DNA of 64,000 bases from JBKBUF01 sp046290815 (GTDB lineage Bacteria; Bacteroidota; Bacteroidia; Cytophagales; Cytophagaceae), in assembly GCA_046290815.1 (NCBI GenBank), contig JBKBUF010000004.1, positions 124,001 through 188,000 on the forward strand, given 5' to 3'. Shown piece by piece: positions 50,437-60,077 of the stretch (positions within the stretch are counted from its first letter, which is position 1; each line of letters begins with the position of its first letter). Made by a program: the position numbers and the translations under genes. Under the pieces are notes generated by a model, which saw only the letters and a list, made by a program, of their open reading frames with translations, made no database searches and had not been told where the DNA came from.

Positions 50437-53400
50437 TTATTTCTTTAGCCAAATTCTCATCAGAGAAAGTAACTGATTTATTTTAACCGGTTTTGTAATA
50501 TAGTCCGACGCTCCTGCTTCAAGACATTTCTGTCTGTCACCTTTCATGGCTTTAGCTGTTACGGCAATTATCGGAAGATTAAGTTTTTTATTTTCTCTTC
50601 TTATTTTTTGCATTGTTTCATAACCATCCATTTCAGGCATCATGATATCCATCAACACCAGGTCTATATTATCATTACTATTAAGGATATTAATGGCTTC
50701 CTGTCCGCTTTCTGCAGTAATTGGGACAACCTGATATTTTTCAAAAGCGGTAGTTAGAGCAAAAAGATTTCTTACGTCATCATCAACTATTAGAATATTT
50801 TTGCCTTTAAGTATATCTTCTTCTACTCTTACCTTGTCGATTTCATTTCTGATTTCTTCAGGAAGATCCAGATAGTTGATATGCAAATGAAGTACAGCTT
50901 CTTCTACAAGTTTTTCCATGGTGGTCACGTTTTTCAAAAGAATGCTTGACATCTGCTTTTTCAGGTCTTTCAACTCTCTTGGAGTAAAATCTTTGGCAGT
51001 ATGTAGTATGATAGGAACATTATATAAGCCTTTATTCTCCTGGAATTCTTTAATAAATTCGTTCGTAGTTAAATCCGGCAACTTGTAATCCAGAATTATC
51101 GCATCGAATTTTTTACTTTGCGCAAGCCTTAAGGCTTTTTTGCCGTTTGCTGCGTGAGTGATTTTGATGGATTTTATTTCTTTAAAAGATTCCCTTATCA
51201 TCAAGGAATCATTTTCATTATCTTCTACTACCAGCAGGTGTTTTTCCTTTTTGGAAGAGAAATCTTTTATGTCCTGAAATAATTCAGTAAGAACTTCATT
51301 CTTCAACGGTTTTAGCAGGAAACTTCTTGCACCTCTATGGAATGCCAGTTCTGAATTTTCTTCACCCGAAATAAGGTAAATCGGGATATGTCTTAGTTTT
51401 AAGTCATTTTTAAAGAGATCCAGAACTCTCCATCCGCTGGTTCCGGGCATTTTTATATCAAGTGTAATAGCAACAGGTTTATAAATGTTTGCAAACTCAA
51501 AAACCTCTCCGTAATTTGTGGCTATTTCCGCTTTGAATCCTGCAGCATTGGCTTTCTCTAGAATTATTTTCGCAAACCTCTGGTCATCTTCTATTATAAG
51601 TATGACCTTATCATTACCATTGATAACATTTCTGTCGTCTTCAACATCCTGAAGAATATCATTTACGAGATCGTAATCTGCAAGGTCCATATCCATTCCG
51701 GAGTTTTCGACCGGGGCAAGTAGAGAGCCTAACGCTTTTACAGATTCAGATTTAACACTTTCAAGAGAAAGTATTTTTGTGTCACTTCTTGGTATGGAGA
51801 TAATGGTTTCTCCTCCGGCTTCGATCGGCAGATACAATGTAAATACACTACCCATGTTTTCCATACTGTCAAGTTCTATAGTTCCTCCAAGAAGTTCTGC
51901 CAATCCGCGGCTGATAGAAAGTCCTAAACCCGTTCCGCCATATTTACGGCTGGTAGATCCTTCAGCTTGTTGGAAAGCTTCGAATATGATATTTTGTTTG
52001 TCTTTAGGTATACCTATACCGGTATCTTTAATTTCAAATGCAATAACTCTTTGTGCATTTTCCAGGTGTGGTATTCTGGATTTCCATGATTTTTCTGCCT
52101 CGAAAATTCTTAAAGATACCTGACCTTTTTCTGTGAACTTAAAGGCATTTGACAATAGATTTTTCAAAATCTGATTTAGTCTCTGCATGTCAGTTTCTAT
52201 AACCTCAGGAAGGTTTTCCTGAATATCAATATTGAACTTAACTTTTTTGGTTTCAGAAACAGGCTTAAATGTTGCTTCAACGAATCTTGATATTTCAGTA
52301 AATCTGATTTTAGAGAAGTGTATTGAAATATAACCTGACTCGATTTTTGAAAGGTCAAGAATATCATTGATAAGTTGTATCAGGTCGTCACCACAGGAAT
52401 AGATTGTTCTTGCATAGCTAACCTGTTTCTCGGTAAGGTTTCCGTCAGCATTTTCAAATAGCTGCTGGGCAAGAATCAACAAGCTGTTAAGTGGTGTTCT
52501 CAACTCATGAGACATGTTTGCAAGGAACTCAGATTTATATTTTGAAGTAAGCGTAAGCTGTTCCGCTTTTTCTTCCAGTGATTTTCTTGCTTCCTCAATT
52601 ACTTTATTTTTCTCTTCCACTTCCTGCTTTTGGGTTTCAAGAAGGAGGGCTTTATCCTGAAGTTCTTCATTGGCTCTGGTCAATTCATCTGCCAGTGACT
52701 GTGACTGGATCAAAAGACCTTCGGTTCTGGTATTGGTTTCGATTGTGTTGATTACGATACCAATACTTTCTGTCAGCTGATCCAGGAAGTCAAGGTGGAT
52801 ATTACTGAAGGATTCAAATGATGCAAGCTCGATTACCGCTTTTATCTGGTTTTCGAAAAGCACCGGAAGTACAATTATTGAAAGCGGTTTACTTTCACCA
52901 AGGCTAGAATTGATCTTGATATACTCTGTTGGCACATTTTTTAAATGTATTTTCTCTTTTTCGACAGCAACCTGACCTATCAACCCTTCACCTATATGGA
53001 ATTCGATAGGGAACCCTTCAGCTTCTTTATAAGCATATCCTGCGAATAGTTTAAGTTTTATTTTGTTTTCTCCCTCCCGGTTATCAACAAGGTAGAATGC
53101 ACCGTGCTGAGCATATACAACCTGCGCCAGCTCGGAAAGAATCCTTCTTGCCACCGTGTTAAGGTCTCTTTGTCCCTGAAGCATTTTCGTAAACTTCGCA
53201 AGGTTGGATTTCAGCCAATCCTGCTCGTGGTTACGGAATGTAGTTTCTTTCAGGTTAGCGATCATCTGGTTGATTGTGTCCTTAAGTGCTTCCACCTCAC
53301 CTTTGGCTTCAACACGTATTGTTCTGGTCAAGTCACCTTTTGTTACCGCAGATGCCACCTCTGAAATTGAACGTACCTGAGTAGTAAGGTTTGCCGCAAG

Positions 53401-56400
53401 CTGGTTTACGTTTTCTGTAAGGTCTTTCCAGATACCTGATGCACCAGGTACACTTGCCTGTCCACCCAGTTTACCTTCCACACCCACCTCTTTTGCCACG
53501 TTTGTTACCTGATCGGCAAATATCGCAAGTGTATCAATCATCTCGTTAATGGTGTCAGTAAGCTGCGACACCTCTCCGGAAGCGTTAATTGTAAGTTTTT
53601 GTTTCAGGTTACCTTTAGCAACTGAAGTCACAACCTTTGCAATACCACGCACCTGGCTTGTAAGGTTGGATGCCATGAAGTTTACGGAGTCTGTCAAGTC
53701 TTTCCATGTACCTGCCACACCTTTCACCTGTGCCTGTCCACCAAGTTTACCTTCCGAACCTACCTCTCTTGCCACCCTCGTTACCTCGGAAGCGAAGGAG
53801 TTTAGCTGATCCACCATGGTATTGATGGTATTTTTAAGATCAAGAATTTCACCTTTTACATCCACCATGATGGTTTTAGACAAGTCACCGCTGGCCACCG
53901 CTTTTGTTACCTCAGCTATATTTCTAACCTGACCTGTCAGGTTAGAACCCATGTTATTAACCGAGTCTGTAAGATCTTTCCAGATACCGGCCACACCAGG
54001 TACGAATGCCTGTCCACCAAGTTTACCTTCCGAACCTACCTCTCTCGCCACCCTGGTTACCTCAGAAGCAAATACCCTCAATTGGTCCACCATTGTATTG
54101 ATTGTTTCTTTAAGCTGCAAGATCTCTCCACGCACGTCCACCGTAATTTTTTTAGACATGTCACCGTTTGCCACAGCAATCGCAACGTCTGCAATGTTAC
54201 GCACCTGAGCAGTAAGGTTACCCGCCATCTGGTTTACCGAGTCAGTTAAATCTTTCCATACACCACCAACACCTTCGACAGAAGCCTGACCACCAAGTTT
54301 ACCTTCTGTACCTACCTCTCTCGCCACCCTTGTTACCTCAGAGGCAAATGCTCTCAGCTGATCCACCATGGTATTGATGGTATTTTTCAATTCGAGGATT
54401 TCACCTTTTACGTTTACCTCAATTTTTCTTGACAAGTCACCTTTTGCAACGGCTGTTGTTACTTCAGCGATGTTACGCACCTGCGAGGTAAGGTTACCCG
54501 CCATTTTATTTACTGAATCTGTTAAGTCTTTCCAGGTTCCACCCACACCAGGTACGTATGCCTGACCACCTAGCTTACCTTCCGAACCTACCTCTCTTGC
54601 CACCCTGGTTACCTCAGAACCGAAGGAGTTAAGCTGATCCACCATGGTGTTAATGGTATTCTTCAACTCTAAAATTTCACCTTTTACATCCACCGTAATT
54701 TTTCTAGAAAGATTTCCTTTCGCCACCGCTGTAGTTACCTCGGCAATGTTACGCACCTGAGCAGTAAGGTTGGATGCCATGAAGTTTACCGAATCTGTCA
54801 AATCTTTCCATACACCACCGACACCTTTCACTTTTGCCTGGCCACCAAGTTTACCTTCCGTACCTACTTCCACCGCCACACGAGTTACCTCGGAAGCGAA
54901 GGAGTTCAGCTGATCCACCATGGTGTTGATGGTGTTTTTAAGTTCAAGAATTTCGCCTTCTACGTTTACCGTAATTTTCTTTGACAAGTCACCATTGGCC
55001 ACCGCTGTTGTTACATCTGCAATGTTACGCACTTGTGCAGTAAGGTTGGATCCCATCTGATTAACAGAGTCAGTAAGGTCTTTCCATACACCAGCCACAC
55101 CTTTCACTTTCGCCTGCCCGCCGAGCTTACCTTCTGTACCTACCTCAAGAGCCACACGGGTTACTTCAGAGGCGAAAGAGTTTAGCTGATCCACCATGGT
55201 GTTGATGGTATTTTTCAATTCAAGAATTTCACCCTCTACGTTTACAGTAATTTTTTTAGACAAGTCACCATTTGCCACGGCTGTTGTTACATCTGCAATG
55301 TTACGTACCTGTGCTGTCAGGTTCGATCCCATCTGGTTTACAGAGTCTGTAAGATCTTTCCATACACCTGCCACACCTTTTACTTTCGCCTGACCTCCGA
55401 GTTTACCTTCCGTACCCACCTCAAGTGCCACACGTGTTACTTCGGAAGCGAAGGAGTTCAACTGGTCCACCATCGTATTGATAGTGTTTTTCAATTCGAG
55501 GATTTCACCTTCTACGTTTACTGTGATTTTCTTCGACAAGTCACCTTTTGCCACCGCTGTCGTTACGTCTGCAATGTTTCGCACCTGAGCTGTAAGGTTA
55601 GATCCCATCTGATTTACAGAATCAGTTAAATCTTTCCATACACCACCCACACCTTTCACTTTCGCCTGCCCGCCGAGTTTACCTTCTGAACCTACCTCTC
55701 TGGCCACACGGGTTACTTCTGAAGAGAAGGAATTCAGCTGATCCACCATCGTATTGATGGTATTTTTCAATTCAAGAATTTCACCTTTTACCTGTACTGT
55801 AATTTTTTTAGATAAGTCACCTTTCGCCACCGCTGTAGTTACATCTGCAATGTTACGCACCTGTGCGGTCAGGTTACCCGCCATTTGATTTACTGAGTCC
55901 GTCAAATCTTTCCATGTTCCGGCCACACCTTTTACCTGTGCCTGACCACCAAGTTTACCTTCTGTTCCTACTTCAAGGGCCACACGGGTTACCTCAGAGG
56001 AGAAGGAGTTCAGCTGATCCACCATCGTGTTGATGGTATTTTTCAATTCAAGGATTTCACCTTTTACGTCCACCGTAATTTTCTTGGAAAGGTCACCTTT
56101 TGCCACTGCGGTTGTCACCTCCGCAATATTTCTCACCTGGTCAGTAAGGTTACCTGCCATCTGGTTTACAGAGTCAGTTAAATCTTTCCATACACCGGCT
56201 ACACCTTTGATTTTTGCCTGACCACCTAGCTTACCTTCTGATCCCACCTCTTTGGCCACACGGGTAACCTCCATAGAGAAGAGGTTTAGCTGCTTAACCA
56301 TGTGGTTTACTTCTTTTGCAATCTGATGAAATTCTCCCTTCAGTTTTTGATTTCCTATCTGAAGTGGCATGGTATGAGAAAGGTTACCGTTTGCAACGGA

Positions 56401-56736
56401 GCCGATAACGTTAGCTATTTCTTTTGTTGGTTGTACAAGGTCAGAAATTAATGTGTTAACTGAATTAACACCCTCTTTCCATGCCCCTTTTCCTTTTTCC
56501 AGAGATATACGATGGTTAAGCTCACCATTTTTACCAATGATTTTACCCGCTTTAATAAATTCGGATAACATTCTCTCATTGATCTCAATTATCTCATTTA
56601 AAGTGTCACAGATTTTGCCTTTTACACCGGATTGATCCAGAGGCATGCGAACGGAAAAATTTCCGTTTTTAACCTCTGAAAGAACCTTAAGTAGTTCTTT
56701 CTCAAGGACAAATTCATCTATTTGAAGGGTTTTCAT
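50437..56736 (-). CDS. Giant soluble hybrid histidine kinase with a HAMP array, GAF and three receiver domains
   Basis: A 2099-residue protein with no TM segment. Residues 1-177 are a divergent HAMP-like start. Residues 178 to about 1163 are eleven 92-residue HAMP units (WKDLTDSVNQM... AVAKGDLSKKI... GEILELKNTINTMVDQL pattern). Then come a GAF domain (about 1195-1345), coiled coil, HisKA (phospho-His in ANMSHELRTPLN, about 1410), HATPase (NLLSNAFKF to GGTGLGLSI, about 1529-1606), and receivers at about 1712, 1834 and 1983. The HAMP array recalls fungal group III (Nik1-like) osmosensing kinases and similar bacterial proteins. It heads the four-gene phosphorelay operon. Input is unknown. Confidence 0.92.
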   Translation of the reverse strand: MKTLQIDEFVLEKELLKVLSEVKNGNFSVRMPLDQSGVKGKICDTLNEIIEINERMLSEFIKAGKIIGKNGELNHRISLEKGKGAWKEGVNSVNTLISDLVQPTKEIANVIGSVANGNLSHTMPLQIGNQKLKGEFHQIAKEVNHMVKQLNLFSMEVTRVAKEVGSEGKLGGQAKIKGVAGVWKDLTDSVNQMAGNLTDQVRNIAEVTTAVAKGDLSKKITVDVKGEILELKNTINTMVDQLNSFSSEVTRVALEVGTEGKLGGQAQVKGVAGTWKDLTDSVNQMAGNLTAQVRNIADVTTAVAKGDLSKKITVQVKGEILELKNTINTMVDQLNSFSSEVTRVAREVGSEGKLGGQAKVKGVGGVWKDLTDSVNQMGSNLTAQVRNIADVTTAVAKGDLSKKITVNVEGEILELKNTINTMVDQLNSFASEVTRVALEVGTEGKLGGQAKVKGVAGVWKDLTDSVNQMGSNLTAQVRNIADVTTAVANGDLSKKITVNVEGEILELKNTINTMVDQLNSFASEVTRVALEVGTEGKLGGQAKVKGVAGVWKDLTDSVNQMGSNLTAQVRNIADVTTAVANGDLSKKITVNVEGEILELKNTINTMVDQLNSFASEVTRVAVEVGTEGKLGGQAKVKGVGGVWKDLTDSVNFMASNLTAQVRNIAEVTTAVAKGNLSRKITVDVKGEILELKNTINTMVDQLNSFGSEVTRVAREVGSEGKLGGQAYVPGVGGTWKDLTDSVNKMAGNLTSQVRNIAEVTTAVAKGDLSRKIEVNVKGEILELKNTINTMVDQLRAFASEVTRVAREVGTEGKLGGQASVEGVGGVWKDLTDSVNQMAGNLTAQVRNIADVAIAVANGDMSKKITVDVRGEILQLKETINTMVDQLRVFASEVTRVAREVGSEGKLGGQAFVPGVAGIWKDLTDSVNNMGSNLTGQVRNIAEVTKAVASGDLSKTIMVDVKGEILDLKNTINTMVDQLNSFASEVTRVAREVGSEGKLGGQAQVKGVAGTWKDLTDSVNFMASNLTSQVRGIAKVVTSVAKGNLKQKLTINASGEVSQLTDTINEMIDTLAIFADQVTNVAKEVGVEGKLGGQASVPGASGIWKDLTENVNQLAANLTTQVRSISEVASAVTKGDLTRTIRVEAKGEVEALKDTINQMIANLKETTFRNHEQDWLKSNLAKFTKMLQGQRDLNTVARRILSELAQVVYAQHGAFYLVDNREGENKIKLKLFAGYAYKEAEGFPIEFHIGEGLIGQVAVEKEKIHLKNVPTEYIKINSSLGESKPLSIIVLPVLFENQIKAVIELASFESFSNIHLDFLDQLTESIGIVINTIETNTRTEGLLIQSQSLADELTRANEELQDKALLLETQKQEVEEKNKVIEEARKSLEEKAEQLTLTSKYKSEFLANMSHELRTPLNSLLILAQQLFENADGNLTEKQVSYARTIYSCGDDLIQLINDILDLSKIESGYISIHFSKIRFTEISRFVEATFKPVSETKKVKFNIDIQENLPEVIETDMQRLNQILKNLLSNAFKFTEKGQVSLRIFEAEKSWKSRIPHLENAQRVIAFEIKDTGIGIPKDKQNIIFEAFQQAEGSTSRKYGGTGLGLSISRGLAELLGGTIELDSMENMGSVFTLYLPIEAGGETIISIPRSDTKILSLESVKSESVKALGSLLAPVENSGMDMDLADYDLVNDILQDVEDDRNVINGNDKVILIIEDDQRFAKIILEKANAAGFKAEIATNYGEVFEFANIYKPVAITLDIKMPGTSGWRVLDLFKNDLKLRHIPIYLISGEENSELAFHRGARSFLLKPLKNEVLTELFQDIKDFSSKKEKHLLVVEDNENDSLMIRESFKEIKSIKITHAANGKKALRLAQSKKFDAIILDYKLPDLTTNEFIKEFQENKGLYNVPIILHTAKDFTPRELKDLKKQMSSILLKNVTTMEKLVEEAVLHLHINYLDLPEEIRNEIDKVRVEEDILKGKNILIVDDDVRNLFALTTAFEKYQVVPITAESGQEAINILNSNDNIDLVLMDIMMPEMDGYETMQKIRRENKKLNLPIIAVTAKAMKGDRQKCLEAGASDYITKPVKINQLLSLMRIWLKK
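53250..56205 (-). repeat. Coding tandem array of 276-bp HAMP units
   Basis: Eleven tandem units of 92 codons within the giant kinase gene. Units 4 and 5 differ at one residue of 92, yet the nucleotides differ at many third positions. The periodic structure makes plus-strand shadow ORFs recur every 276 bp or multiples of it. Confidence 0.9.
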
Positions 56737-56875
56737 TTTTTAAAAAGGTTTTGTACTTGTCTAAAAATCATAGTAAAACCCTTTTAGTAAGAAAATGTTC
56801 AGGAATTGATTTAAAAAAATTATTTTGCCGCATTGAGTTTTAACATTCTTATTTTTTTGAGGTATTTAACAGGTT

Positions 56876-58222
56876 ATGAAAAGGGTAAAGGAGAAGAAAA
56901 TTTTTACAGTGCTCAGAAAACCTATCGAGGAATTTTTCAGGCTTGAATCTTCGGCAGGGATTATGCTGATCCTTGCAACAGTTGCGGCAATTTTCTGGAT
57001 CAATTCTCCCTGGCATGATTCATATCATTTGTTCTGGCATAAACATCTGATTATTGGCTTTGATAAAGTAAGAATGGATTATACCATTCATCATTGGGTA
57101 AATGATGCATTGATGTCTATATTCTTCTTTCTGGTGGGACTTGAAATAAAGAGAGAAGTGATGGCAGGTGAACTTTCAGATATAAAGCATGCAGCCATGC
57201 CTATTGCGGCTGCAATCGGTGGTATGGTAGTTCCCGCTTTGATCTTTGTGTTGTTAAATGCGAGAGGGGCAGGTAAGGAAGGCTGGGGGATACCTATGGC
57301 CACTGATATTGCTTTTTCAATCGGTGTACTTTCATTGTTGGGTAAAAGAGTTCCTTTAGGTTTAAAAGTTTTTTTAACCGCGCTTGCCATTGTAGATGAC
57401 ATAGGAGCAGTATTGGTTATTACATTTTTTTATAGCAGTGACATTTATTTTGACTTTCTTATTTATGCTTTTGTCCTGTTAGCGCTATTGTATGCAATTA
57501 ATTTTCTTAATGTTTACAGATTAGAAATTTATGTTTTCATCGGAATTGTCATTTGGTTTTTATTTCTTCAGTCGGGTGTCCATCCGACCGTGGCAGGTGT
57601 ATTAGTGGCCTTTTCTATTCCTGCCAAAAGGAAATTTGATGAAGCAACTTATCTTGATGTCTTAGGAAACGGATATCAACAGCTGAAGGAAATGGACAAA
57701 CCTGTTTCCTCCATACTTTTGCCGGCAAAACAATTTGAAGTAATAGATGCCATTGACAGAGCTACCAATAAGGTCCAGTCTCCGCTTCAACGTATAGAAA
57801 TCAATCTTCATGAATTTGTTTTTTACATTGTTATGCCGGTGTTTGCTTTAGCAAATGCCGCAATTTATATCGATCACACTTTTTTCAAATCCCTCACAGG
57901 CACTCTTACATACAGTATTGCAATAAGTTTATTATTGGGAAAAGTTATAGGAATTTCTTTTTTCAGCTGGCTTGCATTCAAATTAAAACTGGCCAATTAT
58001 CCTTCTAAAGTTGAACTTCCGGAAATAATTGGTTTAGGCTTGTTAGGGGGGATAGGATTTACTATGTCACTTTTTATTTCCAATCTTGCATATCATAATG
58101 AAATACTAGTTGAAGATGCTAAAACCGGAATACTTGTAGGGTCCACATTAGCTGGAATATCCGGATTCTTTTATCTTAAATATTTGCTTAATAAAAAATA
58201 TCCTATGCAAAAGAAAAATTAA
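56876..58222 (+). CDS. nhaA: Na+/H+ antiporter NhaA
   Basis: Exports sodium in exchange for protons, in the inner membrane. The 448-residue product has FFRLESSAGIMLILATVAAI, HHWVNDALMSIFFFLVGLEIKRE, and ATDIAFSIGVLSLLGKRVP and LAIVDDIGAVLVIT, with the paired aspartates of the transport site. GLLGGIGFTMSLFI is the family's C-terminal motif. It is somewhat longer than E. coli NhaA owing to a cytoplasmic insertion around residues 240-300. Divergent from the HAMP-array kinase gene; its stop overlaps the convergent cytochrome gene by 4 bp. Confidence 0.96.
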   Translation: MKRVKEKKIFTVLRKPIEEFFRLESSAGIMLILATVAAIFWINSPWHDSYHLFWHKHLIIGFDKVRMDYTIHHWVNDALMSIFFFLVGLEIKREVMAGELSDIKHAAMPIAAAIGGMVVPALIFVLLNARGAGKEGWGIPMATDIAFSIGVLSLLGKRVPLGLKVFLTALAIVDDIGAVLVITFFYSSDIYFDFLIYAFVLLALLYAINFLNVYRLEIYVFIGIVIWFLFLQSGVHPTVAGVLVAFSIPAKRKFDEATYLDVLGNGYQQLKEMDKPVSSILLPAKQFEVIDAIDRATNKVQSPLQRIEINLHEFVFYIVMPVFALANAAIYIDHTFFKSLTGTLTYSIAISLLLGKVIGISFFSWLAFKLKLANYPSKVELPEIIGLGLLGGIGFTMSLFISNLAYHNEILVEDAKTGILVGSTLAGISGFFYLKYLLNKKYPMQKKN

Positions 58223-58599
58223 TTTTCCGTCCATCTGTTGTTATTCTTCCTCATAGCTTTAATATAACTTACAAGGTGGTTAAGTTCTTCTTTTGAAATT
58301 TTGTCTTCTTTAAAAGATGGCATTTTTCCCAAGCCCAACATGGTTGCTCTGTATCTTACTCTGGCTTTATAAACAAATCCGGGAAGCGGAAATTGAGGAA
58401 ATGGATAGCCAATTCCTGCCTCACCCTGGGGATGACAATGCTGGCAGTTTTTCATAAATACCATTTGTCCGTGTGAGGTTTCGTTGTTCAAAGATAAAGG
58501 TCTCATCACAGGCTCGGTCTGACGGTAGCCTGCACAACCTGCAAGAATTAAAGTAGAAATTAAAAGACTAATTGTTATTGAATTCTGCTTATTTTCCAT
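58219..58599 (-). CDS. Class I cytochrome c, lipoprotein
   Basis: A 126-residue exported mono-haem cytochrome. The lipobox is LILAGC near residue 22, so it is membrane-anchored on the periplasmic side. The haem motif is NCQHCHPQGEAG (C-x2-CH), and the axial Met is probably in LGKMPSFKEDKIS, with the final helix LNHLVSYIKAMRK. It overlaps the upstream sugar-dehydrogenase gene by 25 bp. It is therefore the likely electron acceptor of that enzyme. Confidence 0.92.
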   Translation of the reverse strand: MENKQNSITISLLISTLILAGCAGYRQTEPVMRPLSLNNETSHGQMVFMKNCQHCHPQGEAGIGYPFPQFPLPGFVYKARVRYRATMLGLGKMPSFKEDKISKEELNHLVSYIKAMRKNNNRWTEN

Positions 58600-60005
58600 A
58601 TTACACCAGTGTTTTGTTTTGCTGCAGGTCCTTGTTTTGTTACTTCCATAATTCCGAAATCTACTATATAAAGTGATTCTCCATCAGGTGAAAATTTTGC
58701 ACTTACAGGTCTTTCAAGACCACCTTTATTTGCCTTTGATGCAGGTTGATTTTTCTTGCCCTTATTCACTGCAAAATCAGTTATAATACCATTTTCCACA
58801 TCTACTCTGACAATTTTAAACCCAACATGATTGTATATTTTTCCAACCTCCGGAGCCATATCACCAAACTGAGCAATGAATGCCTGGTTGACATAACCGA
58901 ATTTTTCGTTTCCCGAAAATGAAAATTTGCATGAAGATGAATGACATGCCAGTTTTGCTACAGGAGAAGGAGGGTCATTAGGATTTTTAACTAAAATCTT
59001 TTTATCAGGGTCAAGAAGCCTTCCTGCTGAATAATCCGGCCATCCGTACCATTTCTTTTCTTCGACTTTCCATAGAAAGTCCGGAGAACCCCATACAGGA
59101 CGGCTTCCTCTGTCATCATAGCCATTGTCTGTAACATATAGCTGGTTATTATGAAAAGTTAACCCAAAAGGATTTCTGAATCCCCATGCTACCAGTTCAG
59201 GTTCTCCTCCCTGCAAGGGAATTTTAATAACAGCACCGGAACATGGAATTTTTCCCGGTATACTTTGACCACCTCTTGTCGGAGTTCCAAATGGAGAAAA
59301 AGGTCCGGTGGAAACAAATTGTTTTTCCCGATTCCAGAAATTTCTGGTTACATAATTTTTCCCTGACACTTCTATATTTTCACAGGGGATATCGTGGAAT
59401 TGAGGAAATCTTTTAACCCATCCAAAATCGAAATTATCTTTGCCTACTATTCCTGAATTGGTAGCAGTACCTATGCCAAAGTAGATATAATTATTGAAAA
59501 TGTAAGGTCCGTTGATCTGATGATCTCCTAATGAAGGAAGCCCTGATATCAGGTATGATTTTTTACCTTCAGGTGAAATTCTGAGAATACTTCCACCGGT
59601 TCTCTGACCTCCTTCAGCAATGTAGAAGTTGCCGTTAAAAAACATGACCCCGTTCCAGGGCATATGAGAAGAATCAGATACTATTGGTGTGGATGTTCCA
59701 TCCTTTTCAATCCTGAGAAGTTTTGCTGTAGTAAAATTTTCACCATAGGCATACCCTGATTCAGTAACATAAATTTGATTTTGATCATCGAAGGTGATAT
59801 CGGTAGGATAATTTAACCCTGAGGAGATAGCTTCAATTTTATAACCCGGAGGAAGAGCAATGTCATCAGGGTTTATTTTTCTTTCAACCGGTACAAAGGT
59901 AAAAGCACCATATGATTTTATTTTTCTGTAACAGGAAGGAAAAATAAGTGCTACTGTAATTATAAAACAAATAGATTTTCCTTTAGTAAAAATTGAATCG
60001 GGCAT
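58575..60005 (-). CDS. PQQ-dependent glucose/sorbosone dehydrogenase-like lipoprotein
   Basis: A 476-residue exported beta-propeller oxidoreductase-like protein. The frame opens at 60101, but ATG 60005 (MPDSIFTKGKSICF) gives a proper lipoprotein signal with lipobox IFPSC. Motifs: LPPGYKIEAISSGLNYPTDI, GDHQINGPYIF, WGFRNPFGLTFHNNQLYVTDNGYDDRG and KFSPDGESLYIVDFG, as in the soluble aldose/sorbosone dehydrogenase family and related NHL-type proteins. Whether PQQ is used is not certain. The coupled cytochrome c gene (25-bp overlap) argues for a redox role. Confidence 0.82.
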   Translation of the reverse strand: MPDSIFTKGKSICFIITVALIFPSCYRKIKSYGAFTFVPVERKINPDDIALPPGYKIEAISSGLNYPTDITFDDQNQIYVTESGYAYGENFTTAKLLRIEKDGTSTPIVSDSSHMPWNGVMFFNGNFYIAEGGQRTGGSILRISPEGKKSYLISGLPSLGDHQINGPYIFNNYIYFGIGTATNSGIVGKDNFDFGWVKRFPQFHDIPCENIEVSGKNYVTRNFWNREKQFVSTGPFSPFGTPTRGGQSIPGKIPCSGAVIKIPLQGGEPELVAWGFRNPFGLTFHNNQLYVTDNGYDDRGSRPVWGSPDFLWKVEEKKWYGWPDYSAGRLLDPDKKILVKNPNDPPSPVAKLACHSSSCKFSFSGNEKFGYVNQAFIAQFGDMAPEVGKIYNHVGFKIVRVDVENGIITDFAVNKGKKNQPASKANKGGLERPVSAKFSPDGESLYIVDFGIMEVTKQGPAAKQNTGVIWKISRIQ

Positions 60006-60077
60006 AATGCAACAGTTGTTTTCAGGGTGAATAACAAACCTATCTGCTGAAATGTTAGTAAAAAAAGGAGTATTGTG

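Noticed and set aside
53104..56635. Series of plus-strand ORFs of 60-114 codons opposite the giant kinase
   Set aside because: They recur with the 276-bp periodicity of the HAMP units and are translations of the antisense strand; no promoter or family resemblance.
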